Position numbers and translations under genes: made by a program. A model generated the notes under the pieces. That model saw only the letters and a program-made list of their open reading frames with translations. It was not told where the DNA came from and made no database searches. Of a stretch of DNA of 64,000 bases, positions 35,241 through 45,493 are shown piece after piece (position 1 is the first letter of the stretch; each line of letters starts with the position of its first letter). Origin of the DNA: Lysobacterales bacterium (lineage in GTDB: Bacteria > Pseudomonadota > Gammaproteobacteria > Xanthomonadales > Wenzhouxiangellaceae); assembly GCA_002722315.1 (NCBI GenBank), contig PBLG01000017.1, forward strand, positions 29,919 to 93,918. The letters run 5' to 3'.

Positions 35241-35403
35241 CCGCCGGCGCGCAGGGTCCGCAGTGTACGCGGTTGTACACGAGGAATCCGAGCACCGCCG
35301 GACGCCGGCAGGGGTTTGCGCAGTAGCTTCACGGCGATTTTCGGGGCCGCCGGCGCGCAGGGGCCGCAGAGTGCATGAGGATTCCGAGCACCGCCGGACG
35401 CCG
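35241..35403. repeat. Dispersed GC-rich palindromic repeat (GGAATCC family), two tandem copies
   Basis: Copy at 35241-35307 and copy at 35347-35403 share CCGCCGGCGCGCAGGG, CCGCAG and CCGAGCACCGCCGGACGCCG. Between ugd and the E2 gene this is the only content of a 326-base gap. It is the inverse of the copy at 31231-31345. Confidence 0.7.
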
Positions 35404-35425
35404 CCACGCGCCCGGTCGCGCAGCT

Positions 35426-36733
35426 TCACTGTGATTTTTGAAGGTCCTGGATCATGGCTTTCAAGAACCGAGCGGCCTCGCCGCCGGTGCATACCCTGTG
35501 GTCGAAGGTCAGCGACAGCGGCAGCGTGCGGTGCGCTTCCATGCCGCCGAGCACCGGCACCACTTCGTGGCGCAGCACGCCGGCGGCCACGATGGCCACG
35601 CACGGCGGGTTGACGATGGGCGTGGCGTAGCGGCCGGCGAACACGCCGAAGTTGGACAGCATGATGGTGTAGTCCTTGAGGTCTTCCGGCGGTATCGAGC
35701 GACTCTTCACGTTGTCGCGCAGCCGGTTGATCTCTTCGCGCATCTGCTGGCGGTCCGAGGAATGCACGTCCTTCAGGCGTGCGACGAACAGGCCGTCGGC
35801 GGTATCCACCGCCATGCCCACGTGCATGCCCTTGTGGACCATGCGCACGTTCTGCTCGTCGTCGTACCAGGCGTTCAGGCCCGGTTCGGCCTGGGCGCCG
35901 GCCCACAGCGAGCGCAGCAGGCGAACGGTGATGTCCTCGCCGTGTTGCCAGGCGTGGATGTCGGCGTCGTCCATGATGGTGGTGGCCACGACGCGGGCAT
36001 GCGATTCGCTCATCGCGCGCGCCATGGTCCTGCGCGTGCCGCGGATCGGCTCCCATTCGCCGCTGGGGGCCTCTGCCTTCGCAGGCGCTTCGCGCTTCGG
36101 CTGCGGGCGCTCTGCGGGGCGGGACTCGGGCTTCTCGGGGGCCTGTTTGCGGGTCGGACCCTGCTCGGCCGCCTTGCGCACGTCCGACGAGGTCACGACG
36201 CCTTCGGGCCCGGTGGCTTCCGCGTCGGCGAGATCGACCTTGAGCTTGCGCGCCAGCGCGCGGACCGCCGGCGTCACCTTGACGCCGCCGACGCTGGAGT
36301 GGCTTTGCTTGACGACTTCGTCGGAGGTCGTGACGTTGCCGACCACCGTGCCGGTGTCGGCGCGCTCGTCGCCGGTCTGGCCGACGTCGTCGTCGGCAGG
36401 TTCGACCGCCTGCGGTTCCAGTTTCTGCTCGGAAGATTCCGGCTCGGCTTGTTCCTTGTCGGCAGCCTTGTCTTCACCGGCGTCTTCACCGGCGCCTTCG
36501 CCGGTGTCGAACTCCACCAGCGGCGCGCCGGTCTTGATCACGTCTCCGGCCTGGCCGTGAAACTTCGCGACCTTGCCGGCATAGGGCGAGGGCACCTCGA
36601 CCACGGCCTTGGCCGTTTCCATGGAGACAATCGGGTCGTCGACCTTGACCGTGTCGCCCTCGGCGACCAGCCATTCGACGATTTCGGCATCGGGCAGACC
36701 TTCACCCAGGTCGGGCAGATTGAACGTCTTCAT
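35426..36733 (-). CDS. bkdB: 2-oxoacid dehydrogenase E2 (dihydrolipoyl acyltransferase, branched-chain type)
   Basis: 435 residues: one lipoyl domain with the lipoylated Lys42 in METAKAVVEVP, an acidic/Gln-rich linker, a peripheral-subunit-binding domain (TPAVRALARKLKVDLADAEATGPEGVVTSSDV), and a catalytic acyltransferase domain ending LTFDHRVCTGGEAARFL with active-site His. A single lipoyl domain and TGG in place of the usual DG after the His motif are common in gammaproteobacterial BCKDH-like E2. Overlaps the E1-beta stop (4 bases). E3 is not in the window. Confidence 0.92.
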   Translation of the reverse strand: MKTFNLPDLGEGLPDAEIVEWLVAEGDTVKVDDPIVSMETAKAVVEVPSPYAGKVAKFHGQAGDVIKTGAPLVEFDTGEGAGEDAGEDKAADKEQAEPESSEQKLEPQAVEPADDDVGQTGDERADTGTVVGNVTTSDEVVKQSHSSVGGVKVTPAVRALARKLKVDLADAEATGPEGVVTSSDVRKAAEQGPTRKQAPEKPESRPAERPQPKREAPAKAEAPSGEWEPIRGTRRTMARAMSESHARVVATTIMDDADIHAWQHGEDITVRLLRSLWAGAQAEPGLNAWYDDEQNVRMVHKGMHVGMAVDTADGLFVARLKDVHSSDRQQMREEINRLRDNVKSRSIPPEDLKDYTIMLSNFGVFAGRYATPIVNPPCVAIVAAGVLRHEVVPVLGGMEAHRTLPLSLTFDHRVCTGGEAARFLKAMIQDLQKSQ

Positions 36734-37710
36734 TCGAACTCCATGATTTCGTTGGCCGCGGACACGATTCGTTCCGTGCTCGGCATGTAATTCATTTCAC
36801 TGCGATAAAGCGGCATGATGGTGTCGTAGCCGGTCACGCGCTTGATCGGCGCCTTGAGATGCCAGATGGCCTTCTCGGCCAGGCCGGCGGCAATCTCGCC
36901 GCCGACGCCGCAGTGCTTCGGCGCCTCGTGCACGATCACGCAGCGGCCGGTTTTCTCGACCGATTCGATGATCGTTTCCATGTCGATGGGCGCGACCGTG
37001 GCCACGTCGATCACCTCGGCGCTGACGCCGCTCTTTTCCAGCTCCAGCGCCGCTTCCATGGTTTCCTTGACCATCGCGCCCCAGGTCACCAGCGTGATGT
37101 CCGTGCCGTCTCGCAGCACGAAGCAGACATCCAGCGGCAGTTCCTCACCGTTGTCCTCGACTTCCTCGCGCTGCCAGCGATAGATGCGCTTGGGCTCCAG
37201 GAACACCACCGGGTCCGGATCGCGGATCGCTGCCAGCAGCAGCCCGTAGGCGCGCGACGGCGACGACGGGATCACGGTGCGCACGCCGGGAAAATGGGCC
37301 CAGGTGGCCTCGTTGCTGTCGGAATGGTGTTCCGGCGCGTGGATGCCGCCGCCCCAGGGGGCGCGGAACACCACCGGGCAACTCATCCGGCCGCGGGTAC
37401 GGTGACGAAGCCTTGCGGCGTGGTTGACGATATGGTCGACCATCGGGTACATGAAACCCTCGAACTGGGCTTCGGCCACCGGCTTCATGCCCTGCGACGC
37501 CATGCCGACGCACATGCCGGCGATCATCACCTCGGCCAGCGGCGTATCGAGCACGCGATCGTCGCCGAACTTCTGCTGCAGGCCGGCGGTGGCGCGGAAC
37601 ACCCCGCCGTTGACGCCCACGTCCTCGCCGAACACGACCACGGTCGGGTCGGCTTCCATTTCGTGCGCCAGCGCAAGCGTGACGGCTTCTACAAGCGTGA
37701 TCTCGGCCAT
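36730..37710 (-). CDS. bkdA2: 2-oxoacid dehydrogenase E1 component, beta subunit
   Basis: 326 residues. Transketolase-like pyrimidine-binding domain: VVVFGEDVGVNGGVFRATAG, DTPLAEVMIAGMCVGMA, EAQFEGFMYPMVDHIVNHAA; C-terminal transketolase domain with VIDVATVAPIDMETIIESV. Forms the alpha2beta2 E1 that decarboxylates branched-chain 2-oxoacids with TPP. ATG 37710 overlaps the E1-alpha stop by one base; a longer upstream frame lies over E1-alpha and is not coding. Confidence 0.93.
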   Translation of the reverse strand: MAEITLVEAVTLALAHEMEADPTVVVFGEDVGVNGGVFRATAGLQQKFGDDRVLDTPLAEVMIAGMCVGMASQGMKPVAEAQFEGFMYPMVDHIVNHAARLRHRTRGRMSCPVVFRAPWGGGIHAPEHHSDSNEATWAHFPGVRTVIPSSPSRAYGLLLAAIRDPDPVVFLEPKRIYRWQREEVEDNGEELPLDVCFVLRDGTDITLVTWGAMVKETMEAALELEKSGVSAEVIDVATVAPIDMETIIESVEKTGRCVIVHEAPKHCGVGGEIAAGLAEKAIWHLKAPIKRVTGYDTIMPLYRSEMNYMPSTERIVSAANEIMEFE

Positions 37711-38810
37711 CAGTGGCTCCCTCCCTTGGCCGGGAAGCGACGCGCGATTTCGCGCTGTTCTTCGAGGTGGTGCGGCAGGTCCTTGAACATGTAATTGAAC
37801 ATCGAATCGATCGGCTGCGGGTCGTTGTTGATGCGATCCTGGTATTCCTCGACCGCGGCGTTGACGCGCTCGGCGCATTCGGAAAGCAGTTCCTCTTCCT
37901 TGACCTGGTCCCAGTGGCCCTGGTCGGTGAGGTAGTTGCGAAGCCTGAGCAAGGGTTCCTTCTTCCACGCCGAGTCGACTTCGTCCTGATCGCGGTAGCG
38001 GCGGGCGTCGTCGGCGGTGGTGTGGTCGGAGAGGCGGTAGGTGAGCATCTCGATCACCGATGCGCCGCGTCCTTCGCGGGCCGCTGCGATCGCCTTGTCC
38101 ATCGCCCAGCGAGAGGCGATCAGATCGTTGCCGTCGACCTGGATCGAGGGCAGCCCGCCGGCGATGCCCTTCTGGGCCAGCGTGCGTGCGGTGTTCTGCT
38201 TGGCGCGCGGTACCGAAATGGCCCACTGGTTGTTGACGATCACCAGCACCAGCGGCAGCTTCCAGGCGCTGGCGGCGTTGATCGCCTCGAGGAAGTCGCC
38301 CTTGGACGAGCCGCCGTCTCCGACCACGCTGACCGCAACGCGCGGCTGACCGTGCAGCTTGTAGGCCAGGGCCGCGCCGGCAGCGTGCAGGCACTGGGTG
38401 GCGATGGGCACGCACCAGGGAAAATCATGCTTCGGCCCGGCGAAATCGTTGCCGCGCTCGTCGCCGCCCCAGTACATCAGGACGTCCGACATCTTCACGC
38501 CGCGGAAGAACTGCGCGGCGTATTCGCGGTACATCGGCGCGAAGCAGTCTTCCTCGCGCATCGCCGAACCGATCGCGACGTGCGCCGCTTCGTGGCCCAG
38601 GCAGGATGCGTAGGTGCCGAGCTTGCCGGTGCGCTGCAGCGCCACGGCCTTCTTGTCGAACACCCGGGTCAGCGTCATCAGCCGGTACAGGCTTTCGAGC
38701 TGTTTCGTGTCGCGCGCCAGCGCGGGAATCTGTACGCCGTCGACCAGCCGTCCCTCTTGATCGAGGAACTGGAAAAAGTCGACTTTGAACGAGGCAATGG
38801 TTGCCGCCAT
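37710..38810 (-). CDS. bkdA1: 2-oxoacid dehydrogenase E1 component, alpha subunit
   Basis: 366 residues. TPP-binding motif GDGGSSKGDFLEAINAASAW...VIVNNQWAIS (GDG-x-NN form), YREYAAQFFRG, and LSDHTTADDARRYRDQDEV with phosphorylation-loop-like Ser/His. This matches the branched-chain/acetoin type E1-alpha, distinct from single-chain AceE. First gene of E1-alpha, E1-beta, E2 on the minus strand, so valine, leucine and isoleucine degradation is the likely job. Confidence 0.93.
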   Translation of the reverse strand: MAATIASFKVDFFQFLDQEGRLVDGVQIPALARDTKQLESLYRLMTLTRVFDKKAVALQRTGKLGTYASCLGHEAAHVAIGSAMREEDCFAPMYREYAAQFFRGVKMSDVLMYWGGDERGNDFAGPKHDFPWCVPIATQCLHAAGAALAYKLHGQPRVAVSVVGDGGSSKGDFLEAINAASAWKLPLVLVIVNNQWAISVPRAKQNTARTLAQKGIAGGLPSIQVDGNDLIASRWAMDKAIAAAREGRGASVIEMLTYRLSDHTTADDARRYRDQDEVDSAWKKEPLLRLRNYLTDQGHWDQVKEEELLSECAERVNAAVEEYQDRINNDPQPIDSMFNYMFKDLPHHLEEQREIARRFPAKGGSH

Positions 38811-39013
38811 GAGAAACCTCAGGATTGAAGGGTTTGTTGTTTTCCGCTCGACCTGTGCCGGAACCCCGAGTCCAGACGCTGCGGACGAACGCAGTCAGCG
38901 CGACATTATAACCGTGTGCGGGAGGGTGGCGGAACTGCCAACTCCTCGCGAGGGCAGGGTGGTCGACAAGGCGGGTTAAACTGCGGCCAATTCAAAGATT
39001 CGCAGGAATCTCG

Positions 39014-39862
39014 ATGACCGACCACCCCAATCGCCGCGACCTGGAAAAAGGCATAGAAACCGACCTCGGCGGGCGGCTCGACTACCAGGGCTATCTCGGC
39101 CTGGACCGCGTGCTGGACGCCCAGCACCCGCTGAGCGACCCGCCGCACCACGACGAGATGCTGTTCATCATCCAGCACCAGACCGCCGAGCTCTGGTTCA
39201 AGCTGATCATCCACGAGCTCAAGGCGGCCATCGCGCACCTGGCGTCGGACGACGCCTCGCCGTGTCTGAAGATACTGGCCCGGGTCAAGATGATCCAGCA
39301 GCAGCTGTTCGACCAGTGGGCGGTGCTGGAGACGCTGACCCCCAGCGAGTACATGCAGTTTCGCGACGTGCTCGGATCGGCCTCGGGCTTCCAGTCGTTC
39401 CAGTACCGCTGCGTGGAGTTCCTGCTCGGCAACAAGAACCGCGACATGACGCGCCTTTTCCGCCACCAGCCGGCGGTGATGGCCCAGCTCGAAAGCGTTC
39501 TGGAATCGCCGTCGGTCTACGACGAATTCCTGCGTTACCTGGCCCGTCGAGGCCTGGCGGTGCCGGCCGAATGCATCGAGCGCGACTTTGCCGAGCCGCA
39601 CGAATTTTCCTCCGACCTGGTCGACGTGCTGGTCGAGATCTATCGCGACACCGGTCGATGGTGGACCGAGTACGCGCTGTGCGAGCGGCTGGTCGACGTC
39701 GAGGAGTCGTTCCAGCTGTGGCGCTATCGACACCTCAAATCGGTCGAGCGCATCATCGGTCACAAGACGGGCACAGGCGGATCCAGCGGCGTCGGGTTCC
39801 TGGAAAAGGCGCTTTCGCTGCGCTTCTTTCCCGAGCTCATGGAGGTGCGAACGAGGTTGTAG
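39014..39862 (+). CDS. kynA: Tryptophan 2,3-dioxygenase
   Basis: 282-residue heme enzyme opening the indole ring of L-Trp to N-formylkynurenine. [40 protein letters not shown] and [16 protein letters not shown] are diagnostic; the heme His is in [20 protein letters not shown]. Divergent from the E1-alpha gene. No kynB or kynU adjacent. Confidence 0.97.
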   Translation: MTDHPNRRDLEKGIETDLGGRLDYQGYLGLDRVLDAQHPLSDPPHHDEMLFIIQHQTAELWFKLIIHELKAAIAHLASDDASPCLKILARVKMIQQQLFDQWAVLETLTPSEYMQFRDVLGSASGFQSFQYRCVEFLLGNKNRDMTRLFRHQPAVMAQLESVLESPSVYDEFLRYLARRGLAVPAECIERDFAEPHEFSSDLVDVLVEIYRDTGRWWTEYALCERLVDVEESFQLWRYRHLKSVERIIGHKTGTGGSSGVGFLEKALSLRFFPELMEVRTRL

Positions 39863-39990
39863 CCATGCCTCGTCAGGAGCCGCCGGCAGGCGCTCGGGCA
39901 GGCACTGTAGATTGCCGCGCGGCTGTGCAATAATGCGGCGAGAGGGTAAAAAAATCCTTCGGTTTTCCATAAACAATATGGGGTAGAAAA

Positions 39991-42861
39991 ATGAAACCTG
40001 TTCTGTCCGTTACCGGCCGGCTGTTCGCGGCTTTCCTGATTTCCATTTCCTTTGCTGCATCGGCGCAGACCGTGAACGTTCCCGGCCTCGGCGACGACGT
40101 GACCGTCTACACCGATGCCGACGGCATTCCTACAATCGCCGGCGAGACCGAGGCCGACGTGACGTTCGTTCAGGGTTACCTGCACGCCAGGGATCGCTTC
40201 TTCCAGATGGATTTCCTGCGCCGCGTGGCCTCGGGCACGCTGGGCGAGCTGCTGGGCAGCGGCGCCATCGGCAGCGACATCCAGCTACGAACGCTCGGCC
40301 TGAGGCGCGCCGCGTTCGCCACCTGGGTCGCGCTGTCGCCTGAAGAAAAGGGCTGGGTCAAGGCCTACGCCGACGGCGTGAACACCTGGCTGCGCAACGG
40401 CGCGCTGCCGCCGGAATACGGTCCGCTCGAACTGACTTCGGCCGAGCCCTGGACGCCGGTCGACACGCTCGCCATCGGCAAGCTGCTGGCGTTCCAGCTG
40501 TCGTTCGATTCCAGCGACGTCGACAACACCATCGACCTGCTCACCTACCAGGGCACCGGCGATGTGGTCGGCTTCGACGGCACCGCGCTGTTCTTCGAGG
40601 ACGTCAACCGCGTCGAGCCTGCCGACGAGCGCGTGTCCATCCCGACCTTCTTCGGTGACATCGGCGTCATCGAGGTGCCGGGATCGCAGTCCACCCAGTC
40701 CGGCAGCGGCAAGCAGGCCGCCGGCTCGGTCGCCTGGCAGGGTCCTGACCTCGACGATTCCGTGGTCGAAAGCCTGCGCGAGCACGTCGCGGCGCTGCGC
40801 GCCATCCCGGTCATCGGCGAATCGATCACCGGCGAATTCGGCAAGGCCGGCAGCAACTGGTTCATCATCTCCGGCGAGCACACCGAAAGCGGCTACCCGA
40901 TCCTGGCCAACGACCCGCACCTGGGTCTCGACATGCCGTCGACCTTCACCAAGGAAAACCTCGTCATCCGGTCCGAGAGCGTGGCTGTCAGCGGCGTCGC
41001 ATTTGCCGGCACGCCGCTCGTCATTCAAGGCTGCAACCTGCGCATCTGCTGGGGCTCGACGGTCAACCCGACCGACGTGACCGACTATTTCCAGGAGCAG
41101 TTCCAGGTCAACAACTTCGGCCTGCCGACGCACACCGTGTTCAACGGCGAGCCCGAGCGGCTGAAGCTGGTTTTCCAGTCCTACTTCGTCAACGCGATCG
41201 GCGACGGCCAGCCTGACAACATCGCGCGCGCCGACGTCGGTTACGACGCCGGCGGCATCACCTTCATCGTGCCGCGCCGCAACAACGGCCCGGTCGTCCA
41301 GAACAACGGCGACGGCACCGGCGTTTCGGTCCAGTACACCGGCTGGGGCCCGACCTTCGAGCTGTCGACCTTCCGCGCATGGGCGCGGGCCAAGAACCTC
41401 GAGGAATTCAAGGCCGGCCTGCCCAGCTTCACCATCGGCGGCCAGAACTTCGGCTACGCCGACGTCGACGGCAACATCGCCTACTTCGCCACCGGCACCG
41501 TGCCGCTTCGCGCCGACCTCCAGAACAACACGGTCGACGGCGTGCCGCCGTTCCTGATCCGCAACGGCACCGGCGCCCAGAACCACGAATGGCTGACGCT
41601 GGACGGCGAGCCCGAAGTGACCCGCGGCCTGCCTTACCAGGCGCTGCCGCTGTCCGAAATGCCGCAGATCGTCAACCCGGCTTCCGGCTACATCGCCAAC
41701 GCCAACAACGACCCGGTCGGCGTGACGCTGGACAACAACGCGCTCAACCAGCTGCGTCCGGGCGGCAACGGCATCTACTACCTGGCGCCGGGCTACGCTT
41801 CGCTGCGGATGGGTCGGATCGATCGCGAGATCCAGGACCTGATCGCCCGCGAAGCGCCGATCACGCCGCTCGACATCAAGATCCTGCAGTCCAACAACCA
41901 GCTGCTGGACGCCGAACTGATGATGCCGTTCCTGCTCGAAGCGTTCGAGAACGCCACCGCCGAAGGCGCGTGGCCGGGACTGGCGCAGTTCGCCGCCGAT
42001 CCGGGCATCCAGGAAGCCATCGGCCGCCTGGCCGAATGGGACTTCTCCACGCCCACCGGCATCCAGGCAGGCTTCGATCCGGGTGACAACCCGGTGCTGC
42101 CGCCGGCGCCGACCGACGCCGAGATCGCCAACAGCGTCGCGGCCACCATCTACTCGACGTTCCGCGGCCAGGCCATCGCCAACACCATCGACGGCATCCT
42201 CAACGCCGTCCAGCTCGGCAACAACCGGCCGGGCAGCCGGGCGTCGGTCAGCGCGCTGCTGAACCTGCTCGAGAATTTCGAGCAGAACCAGGGCGTTGGC
42301 GCATCGGGACTGCCGTTCTTCAACGTCGACGGCGCACCCGATCCGGCCTCGGCGCGTGACACGATCCTGCTGGCCAGTCTCAAGGGCGCGCTGGATCTGC
42401 TGGCGAGCGACGAGTTCGCGCCGGCGTTCGCCAATTCCACCGACCAGGACGACTATCGCTGGGGCAAGCTGCACCGCATCGTGTTCGAGCACCCGCTGGG
42501 CGTCAAGCCCTTCAACGTGCCGCGCGGCTTCGGTCTCAACGATTTGAGCGCCGAACTGCCGGGCGTGGCGCGCTCGGGCGGCTACGAGGCGGTCGACGCT
42601 TCCAGCCACAGCGCCCGGGCCGACGGCCTCAACGAGTTCATGTTCGGCTCCGGCCCGGCCCGCCGGGTCGTGGCGCACATGACGCCAGACCAGCCGACGG
42701 TGGATGAAATCATCCCCGGCGGCCGCAGCGGCGTGGTCTCGAGCCCGTTCTACACCAACCAGCTGTTCTTCTGGCTGGTCAACGCGTACCTGCCGCTGGA
42801 TATCGGCGAATCCGATGCGTCGGCCAGCGCGGTGCGGGTGACCACGTTCACCACGCCGTAA
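39991..42861 (+). CDS. Penicillin acylase family protein (Ntn hydrolase), secreted
   Basis: 956 residues with signal peptide MKPVLSVTGRLFAAFLISIS...ASA. Autoprocessed N-terminal-nucleophile hydrolase: the predicted new N-terminal Ser288 lies in KAGSNWFIISGEHTESG, with PILANDPHLGLDMPSTF following, and DADGIPTIAGETEADVTFVQGYLHARDR as the alpha-chain signature. Family members cleave side-chain amides (beta-lactams, acyl-homoserine lactones, aculeacin). GGGTAGAAAA before the ATG is a weak ribosome site. Substrate unknown; the large gaps between motifs suggest an unusual beta chain, not tested. Confidence 0.9.
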   Translation: MKPVLSVTGRLFAAFLISISFAASAQTVNVPGLGDDVTVYTDADGIPTIAGETEADVTFVQGYLHARDRFFQMDFLRRVASGTLGELLGSGAIGSDIQLRTLGLRRAAFATWVALSPEEKGWVKAYADGVNTWLRNGALPPEYGPLELTSAEPWTPVDTLAIGKLLAFQLSFDSSDVDNTIDLLTYQGTGDVVGFDGTALFFEDVNRVEPADERVSIPTFFGDIGVIEVPGSQSTQSGSGKQAAGSVAWQGPDLDDSVVESLREHVAALRAIPVIGESITGEFGKAGSNWFIISGEHTESGYPILANDPHLGLDMPSTFTKENLVIRSESVAVSGVAFAGTPLVIQGCNLRICWGSTVNPTDVTDYFQEQFQVNNFGLPTHTVFNGEPERLKLVFQSYFVNAIGDGQPDNIARADVGYDAGGITFIVPRRNNGPVVQNNGDGTGVSVQYTGWGPTFELSTFRAWARAKNLEEFKAGLPSFTIGGQNFGYADVDGNIAYFATGTVPLRADLQNNTVDGVPPFLIRNGTGAQNHEWLTLDGEPEVTRGLPYQALPLSEMPQIVNPASGYIANANNDPVGVTLDNNALNQLRPGGNGIYYLAPGYASLRMGRIDREIQDLIAREAPITPLDIKILQSNNQLLDAELMMPFLLEAFENATAEGAWPGLAQFAADPGIQEAIGRLAEWDFSTPTGIQAGFDPGDNPVLPPAPTDAEIANSVAATIYSTFRGQAIANTIDGILNAVQLGNNRPGSRASVSALLNLLENFEQNQGVGASGLPFFNVDGAPDPASARDTILLASLKGALDLLASDEFAPAFANSTDQDDYRWGKLHRIVFEHPLGVKPFNVPRGFGLNDLSAELPGVARSGGYEAVDASSHSARADGLNEFMFGSGPARRVVAHMTPDQPTVDEIIPGGRSGVVSSPFYTNQLFFWLVNAYLPLDIGESDASASAVRVTTFTTP

Positions 42862-42899
42862 GCCGACAGCAGCAACCCGTGCCGTCCCCGGGCGGTGCC

Positions 42900-42928
42900 G
42901 AAAATGCCCGCCTCGTGCGGGCATTTTC
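42900..42928. terminator. Bidirectional rho-independent terminator
   Basis: AAAATGCCCGC, loop CTCGT, GCGGGCATTTT. A-tract and T-tract on both sides. Ends the penicillin-acylase gene. Confidence 0.93.
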
Positions 42929-42932
42929 GTTC

Positions 42933-42938
42933 TATAAT
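42933..42938 (+). promoter_or_regulatory. -10 box for rplY
   Basis: Perfect TATAAT immediately after the terminator and 68 bases before rplY ATG. A matching -35 is poor. Confidence 0.6.
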
Positions 42939-43005
42939 GCCGGGCTACCCCGGGGTCTGGTCGCGGACCGCCGGATTTTTTGAACCTGAATACGGAAACT
43001 TCAAC

Positions 43006-43767
43006 ATGACCACCAAGACTTATGAAGTGCCGGCCGAACTGCGCGAAGACGTGGGGAAAGGTGCGAGCCGCCGCCTGCGCCGCCAGAAGAAGGTGCCGGC
43101 AGTTGTTTACGGTGAATCGCGCGATCCGGTCTCCCTGACCCTGGAGCACGATTTCATCCTGCACGCCGCAGACCAGGAATCGTTCCACGCATCGATTCTC
43201 GAGCTCAAGATCGCCGACGGCCGCAAGCAGAAGGTCGTCCTGCGCGATCTTCAGCGCCATCCGTTCAAGCCGACCATCCTGCACGTCGATTTCCAGCGCA
43301 TCAGCGAAGACCACGAGCTGCGCATCGCCGTGCCGCTGCATTTCGTCAACGACGAAGTCAGCCCGGCCGGCAAGAAGAGCGGGGTGGTCATCTCCTACCT
43401 GGTCACCGAAATCGAGATTGCCGCGCTGCCGAAGGATCTGCCGGAATACCTCGAGGTCGACCTGAGCAAGCTGGAGCCGGGCGAACGCATCATGCTGAGC
43501 GAGCTCAAGCTGCCTGAAGGCGTTTCGATTCCGGCGCTGGAGCACGGCGACGACTACGACACCGCGCTGGTCAATGCCATCTTCATCCGCGAAGGCCAGG
43601 GTTCCGGCGAGCTTGCCGCAGAAGCCGACGCCGCGCTGGCCGCAGGCGAAGAGCCGGAGCTCGGCGAGGAAGAAGCCGCCGAGGAAGGTGCCGAGGGCGA
43701 AGAAGGCGAGGAAGGCGAAGACAAGACCGACGACGAGTCCAGGGACAAGTCCGGAGACGACAAGTAG
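43006..43767 (+). CDS. rplY: 50S ribosomal protein L25/general stress protein Ctc
   Basis: 253 residues. N-terminal L25 domain (EVPAELREDVGKGASRRLRRQKKVPAVVYG) binds 5S rRNA; the second domain is the TL5/CTC beta domain (EDHELRIAVPLHFVNDEVSPAGKKSGVV; LPKDLPEYLEVDLSKLEPGE). A C-terminal Ala/Glu/Gly-rich acidic tail of about 50 residues ends the protein. Two-domain CTC form, not the short L25 of E. coli. Followed by pth, ychF as in many proteobacteria. Confidence 0.96.
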   Translation: MTTKTYEVPAELREDVGKGASRRLRRQKKVPAVVYGESRDPVSLTLEHDFILHAADQESFHASILELKIADGRKQKVVLRDLQRHPFKPTILHVDFQRISEDHELRIAVPLHFVNDEVSPAGKKSGVVISYLVTEIEIAALPKDLPEYLEVDLSKLEPGERIMLSELKLPEGVSIPALEHGDDYDTALVNAIFIREGQGSGELAAEADAALAAGEEPELGEEEAAEEGAEGEEGEEGEDKTDDESRDKSGDDK

Positions 43768-43784
43768 TCGGACGCGTCCTTGCG

Positions 43785-44393
43785 ATGAGCAGTCCCTGGC
43801 TGATTGCCGGCCTCGGCAACCCGGGCCCGAAGTACGAAAGAACCCGGCACAACGCCGGGTTCTGGTTTGTGGACGAACTGAATCGTCGCCACGCCCTGCC
43901 GCTGAAGGACGACCGCAAGCTCAAGGGCCGTGCCGCGAAGGCCAGGATAGCCGAGGTCGACGTGGTCGTGCTGGCGCCGGGAACGTTCATGAACGAGTCG
44001 GGCCAGGCCCTGCGGGCCGCGGTGGACTTCTACAAGGTGCCGATCGAACGGGTCCTGGTCGCCTACGACGACCTGGACCTGCCGCCTGGCACCGTGCGCC
44101 TGAAGAAGGGCGGCGGACACGGCGGTCATAACGGTCTCAGGAGCATCTTCCGGCACCTCGGTTCTCCGGATTTCCGCCGCCTGCGCATCGGCATCGGCCA
44201 TCCCGGCCAGGCCGAGCAGGTCTTGCCCTGGGTGCTCGGACGGGCCCGCCCGGACGAAGAGAAAGCGATCCTGGAGGCCATAGACCGCGCCGCCGACGTG
44301 CTCCCGGCAATTCTCGCCGGTCACGACAACCGGGCCATGACGGCCCTGCACACCGCGCCGGATGAAAGCGGCGCTTCTGGCCCAAAGGACTGA
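43785..44393 (+). CDS. pth: Peptidyl-tRNA hydrolase
   Basis: 202 residues. Recycles stalled peptidyl-t[22 protein letters not shown] has the catalytic His; [39 protein letters not shown] and [12 protein letters not shown] are all canonical. Gap of 17 bases from rplY. Confidence 0.98.
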   Translation: MSSPWLIAGLGNPGPKYERTRHNAGFWFVDELNRRHALPLKDDRKLKGRAAKARIAEVDVVVLAPGTFMNESGQALRAAVDFYKVPIERVLVAYDDLDLPPGTVRLKKGGGHGGHNGLRSIFRHLGSPDFRRLRIGIGHPGQAEQVLPWVLGRARPDEEKAILEAIDRAADVLPAILAGHDNRAMTALHTAPDESGASGPKD

Positions 44394-44401
44394 GTCTAGA
44401 C

Positions 44402-45493
44402 ATGGGATTCAAGTGTGGCATCGTCGGCCTGCCGAACGTCGGCAAGTCGACCCTCTTCAACTGCCTGACCAGCGGCGAGATCGCGGCCGAGAATTATCCG
44501 TTCTGCACCATCGAGCCGAACATGGGCATCGTGCCGGTGCCCGACCCCCGGCTCGACCAGCTTGCCGCCATCGTGAAGCCCGAAAAGATCATCCCGACGA
44601 CGATGCAGTTCGTCGACATCGCCGGGCTGGTGGCCGGCGCGTCCAGGGGTGAGGGGCTGGGCAACAAGTTCCTGGCGCACATCCGCGAGACCGACGCCAT
44701 CGCCCACATCGTGCGCTGCTTCGTCGACGACGACGTCACCCACGTCGCCGGCCGGGTCGATCCCATCGCCGATATCGAGACCATAGACACCGAGCTGACG
44801 CTGGCCGACCTGGAATCGGCCGAAAAGGCGCTTGCAAGAGCCGCCAAGCAGACCAAGTCCGGCGACAAGGAGGCCAAAGCCATGGCCGCGCTGCTGGAGC
44901 GCGTGGTCGCGCACCTGGGCGAAGGTCACCCGGTGCGCTCCATGGAATTGTCGGACGAGGAGCGCAAGGCGTTGCGCGAATGGCACTTCATCACCGCCAA
45001 GCCGGTGCTGTACGTGGCCAACGTCGACGACACCGCCAATGCCGACAACCCGCTGGTGCAGAAGGTCATCGACTACGCGTCGTCGTCGGAGGCCGTGGTG
45101 GTCGTGGTCTCGGCGGCCATGGAGGCCGAACTGGCCCAGCTGGCCCCGGAAGAACAGGCCGAATTCCTGGCCGACCTGGGCGAGACCGAGCCCGGACTGA
45201 ATCGGCTGATCCGCGCCGGCTACGAACTGCTGGACCTGCTGACGTTTTTCACCGCGGGCCCCAAGGAAGTGCGCGCCTGGACCGTCCACCGCGGCGCCAC
45301 CGCCCCGCAGGCCGCCGGCCGCATCCACACCGACTTCCAGAAAGGCTTCATCCGCGCCGAAGTCACCGCCTTCGACGACTACATCGCCTGCAAAGGCGAA
45401 ACCGGCGCCAAGGCCGCCGGCAAGCTGAGGCTGGAGGGGAAGGAATATGTGGTCAAGGAAGGGGATGTGATGCACTTCAGGTTCAATGTTTAG
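44402..45493 (+). CDS. ychF: Redox-regulated ATPase/GTPase YchF (OLA1 family)
   Basis: 363 residues. G1 [13 protein letters not shown]3 [17 protein letters not shown], helical insert, then the C-terminal TGS domain ([45 protein letters not shown]). OLA1 proteins bind ATP preferentially and act on the ribosome. Gene order pth-ychF is conserved. Confidence 0.98.
   Translation: MGFKCGIVGLPNVGKSTLFNCLTSGEIAAENYPFCTIEPNMGIVPVPDPRLDQLAAIVKPEKIIPTTMQFVDIAGLVAGASRGEGLGNKFLAHIRETDAIAHIVRCFVDDDVTHVAGRVDPIADIETIDTELTLADLESAEKALARAAKQTKSGDKEAKAMAALLERVVAHLGEGHPVRSMELSDEERKALREWHFITAKPVLYVANVDDTANADNPLVQKVIDYASSSEAVVVVVSAAMEAELAQLAPEEQAEFLADLGETEPGLNRLIRAGYELLDLLTFFTAGPKEVRAWTVHRGATAPQAAGRIHTDFQKGFIRAEVTAFDDYIACKGETGAKAAGKLRLEGKEYVVKEGDVMHFRFNV

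Noticed and set aside
35430..35500. Missing Asp in the E2 catalytic DHRxxDG-type motif (DHRVCTGG here)
   Set aside because: A TGG form is, to my knowledge, usual in gammaproteobacterial branched-chain E2, so it is not evidence of a dead enzyme.
40285..43545. Open minus-strand frame of over 1,000 codons opposite the penicillin-acylase gene and rplY
   Set aside because: It is the antisense of well-supported genes in high-GC DNA, has no family motifs, and its residue mix (Arg/Val/Gln-rich) is that of a shadow frame.
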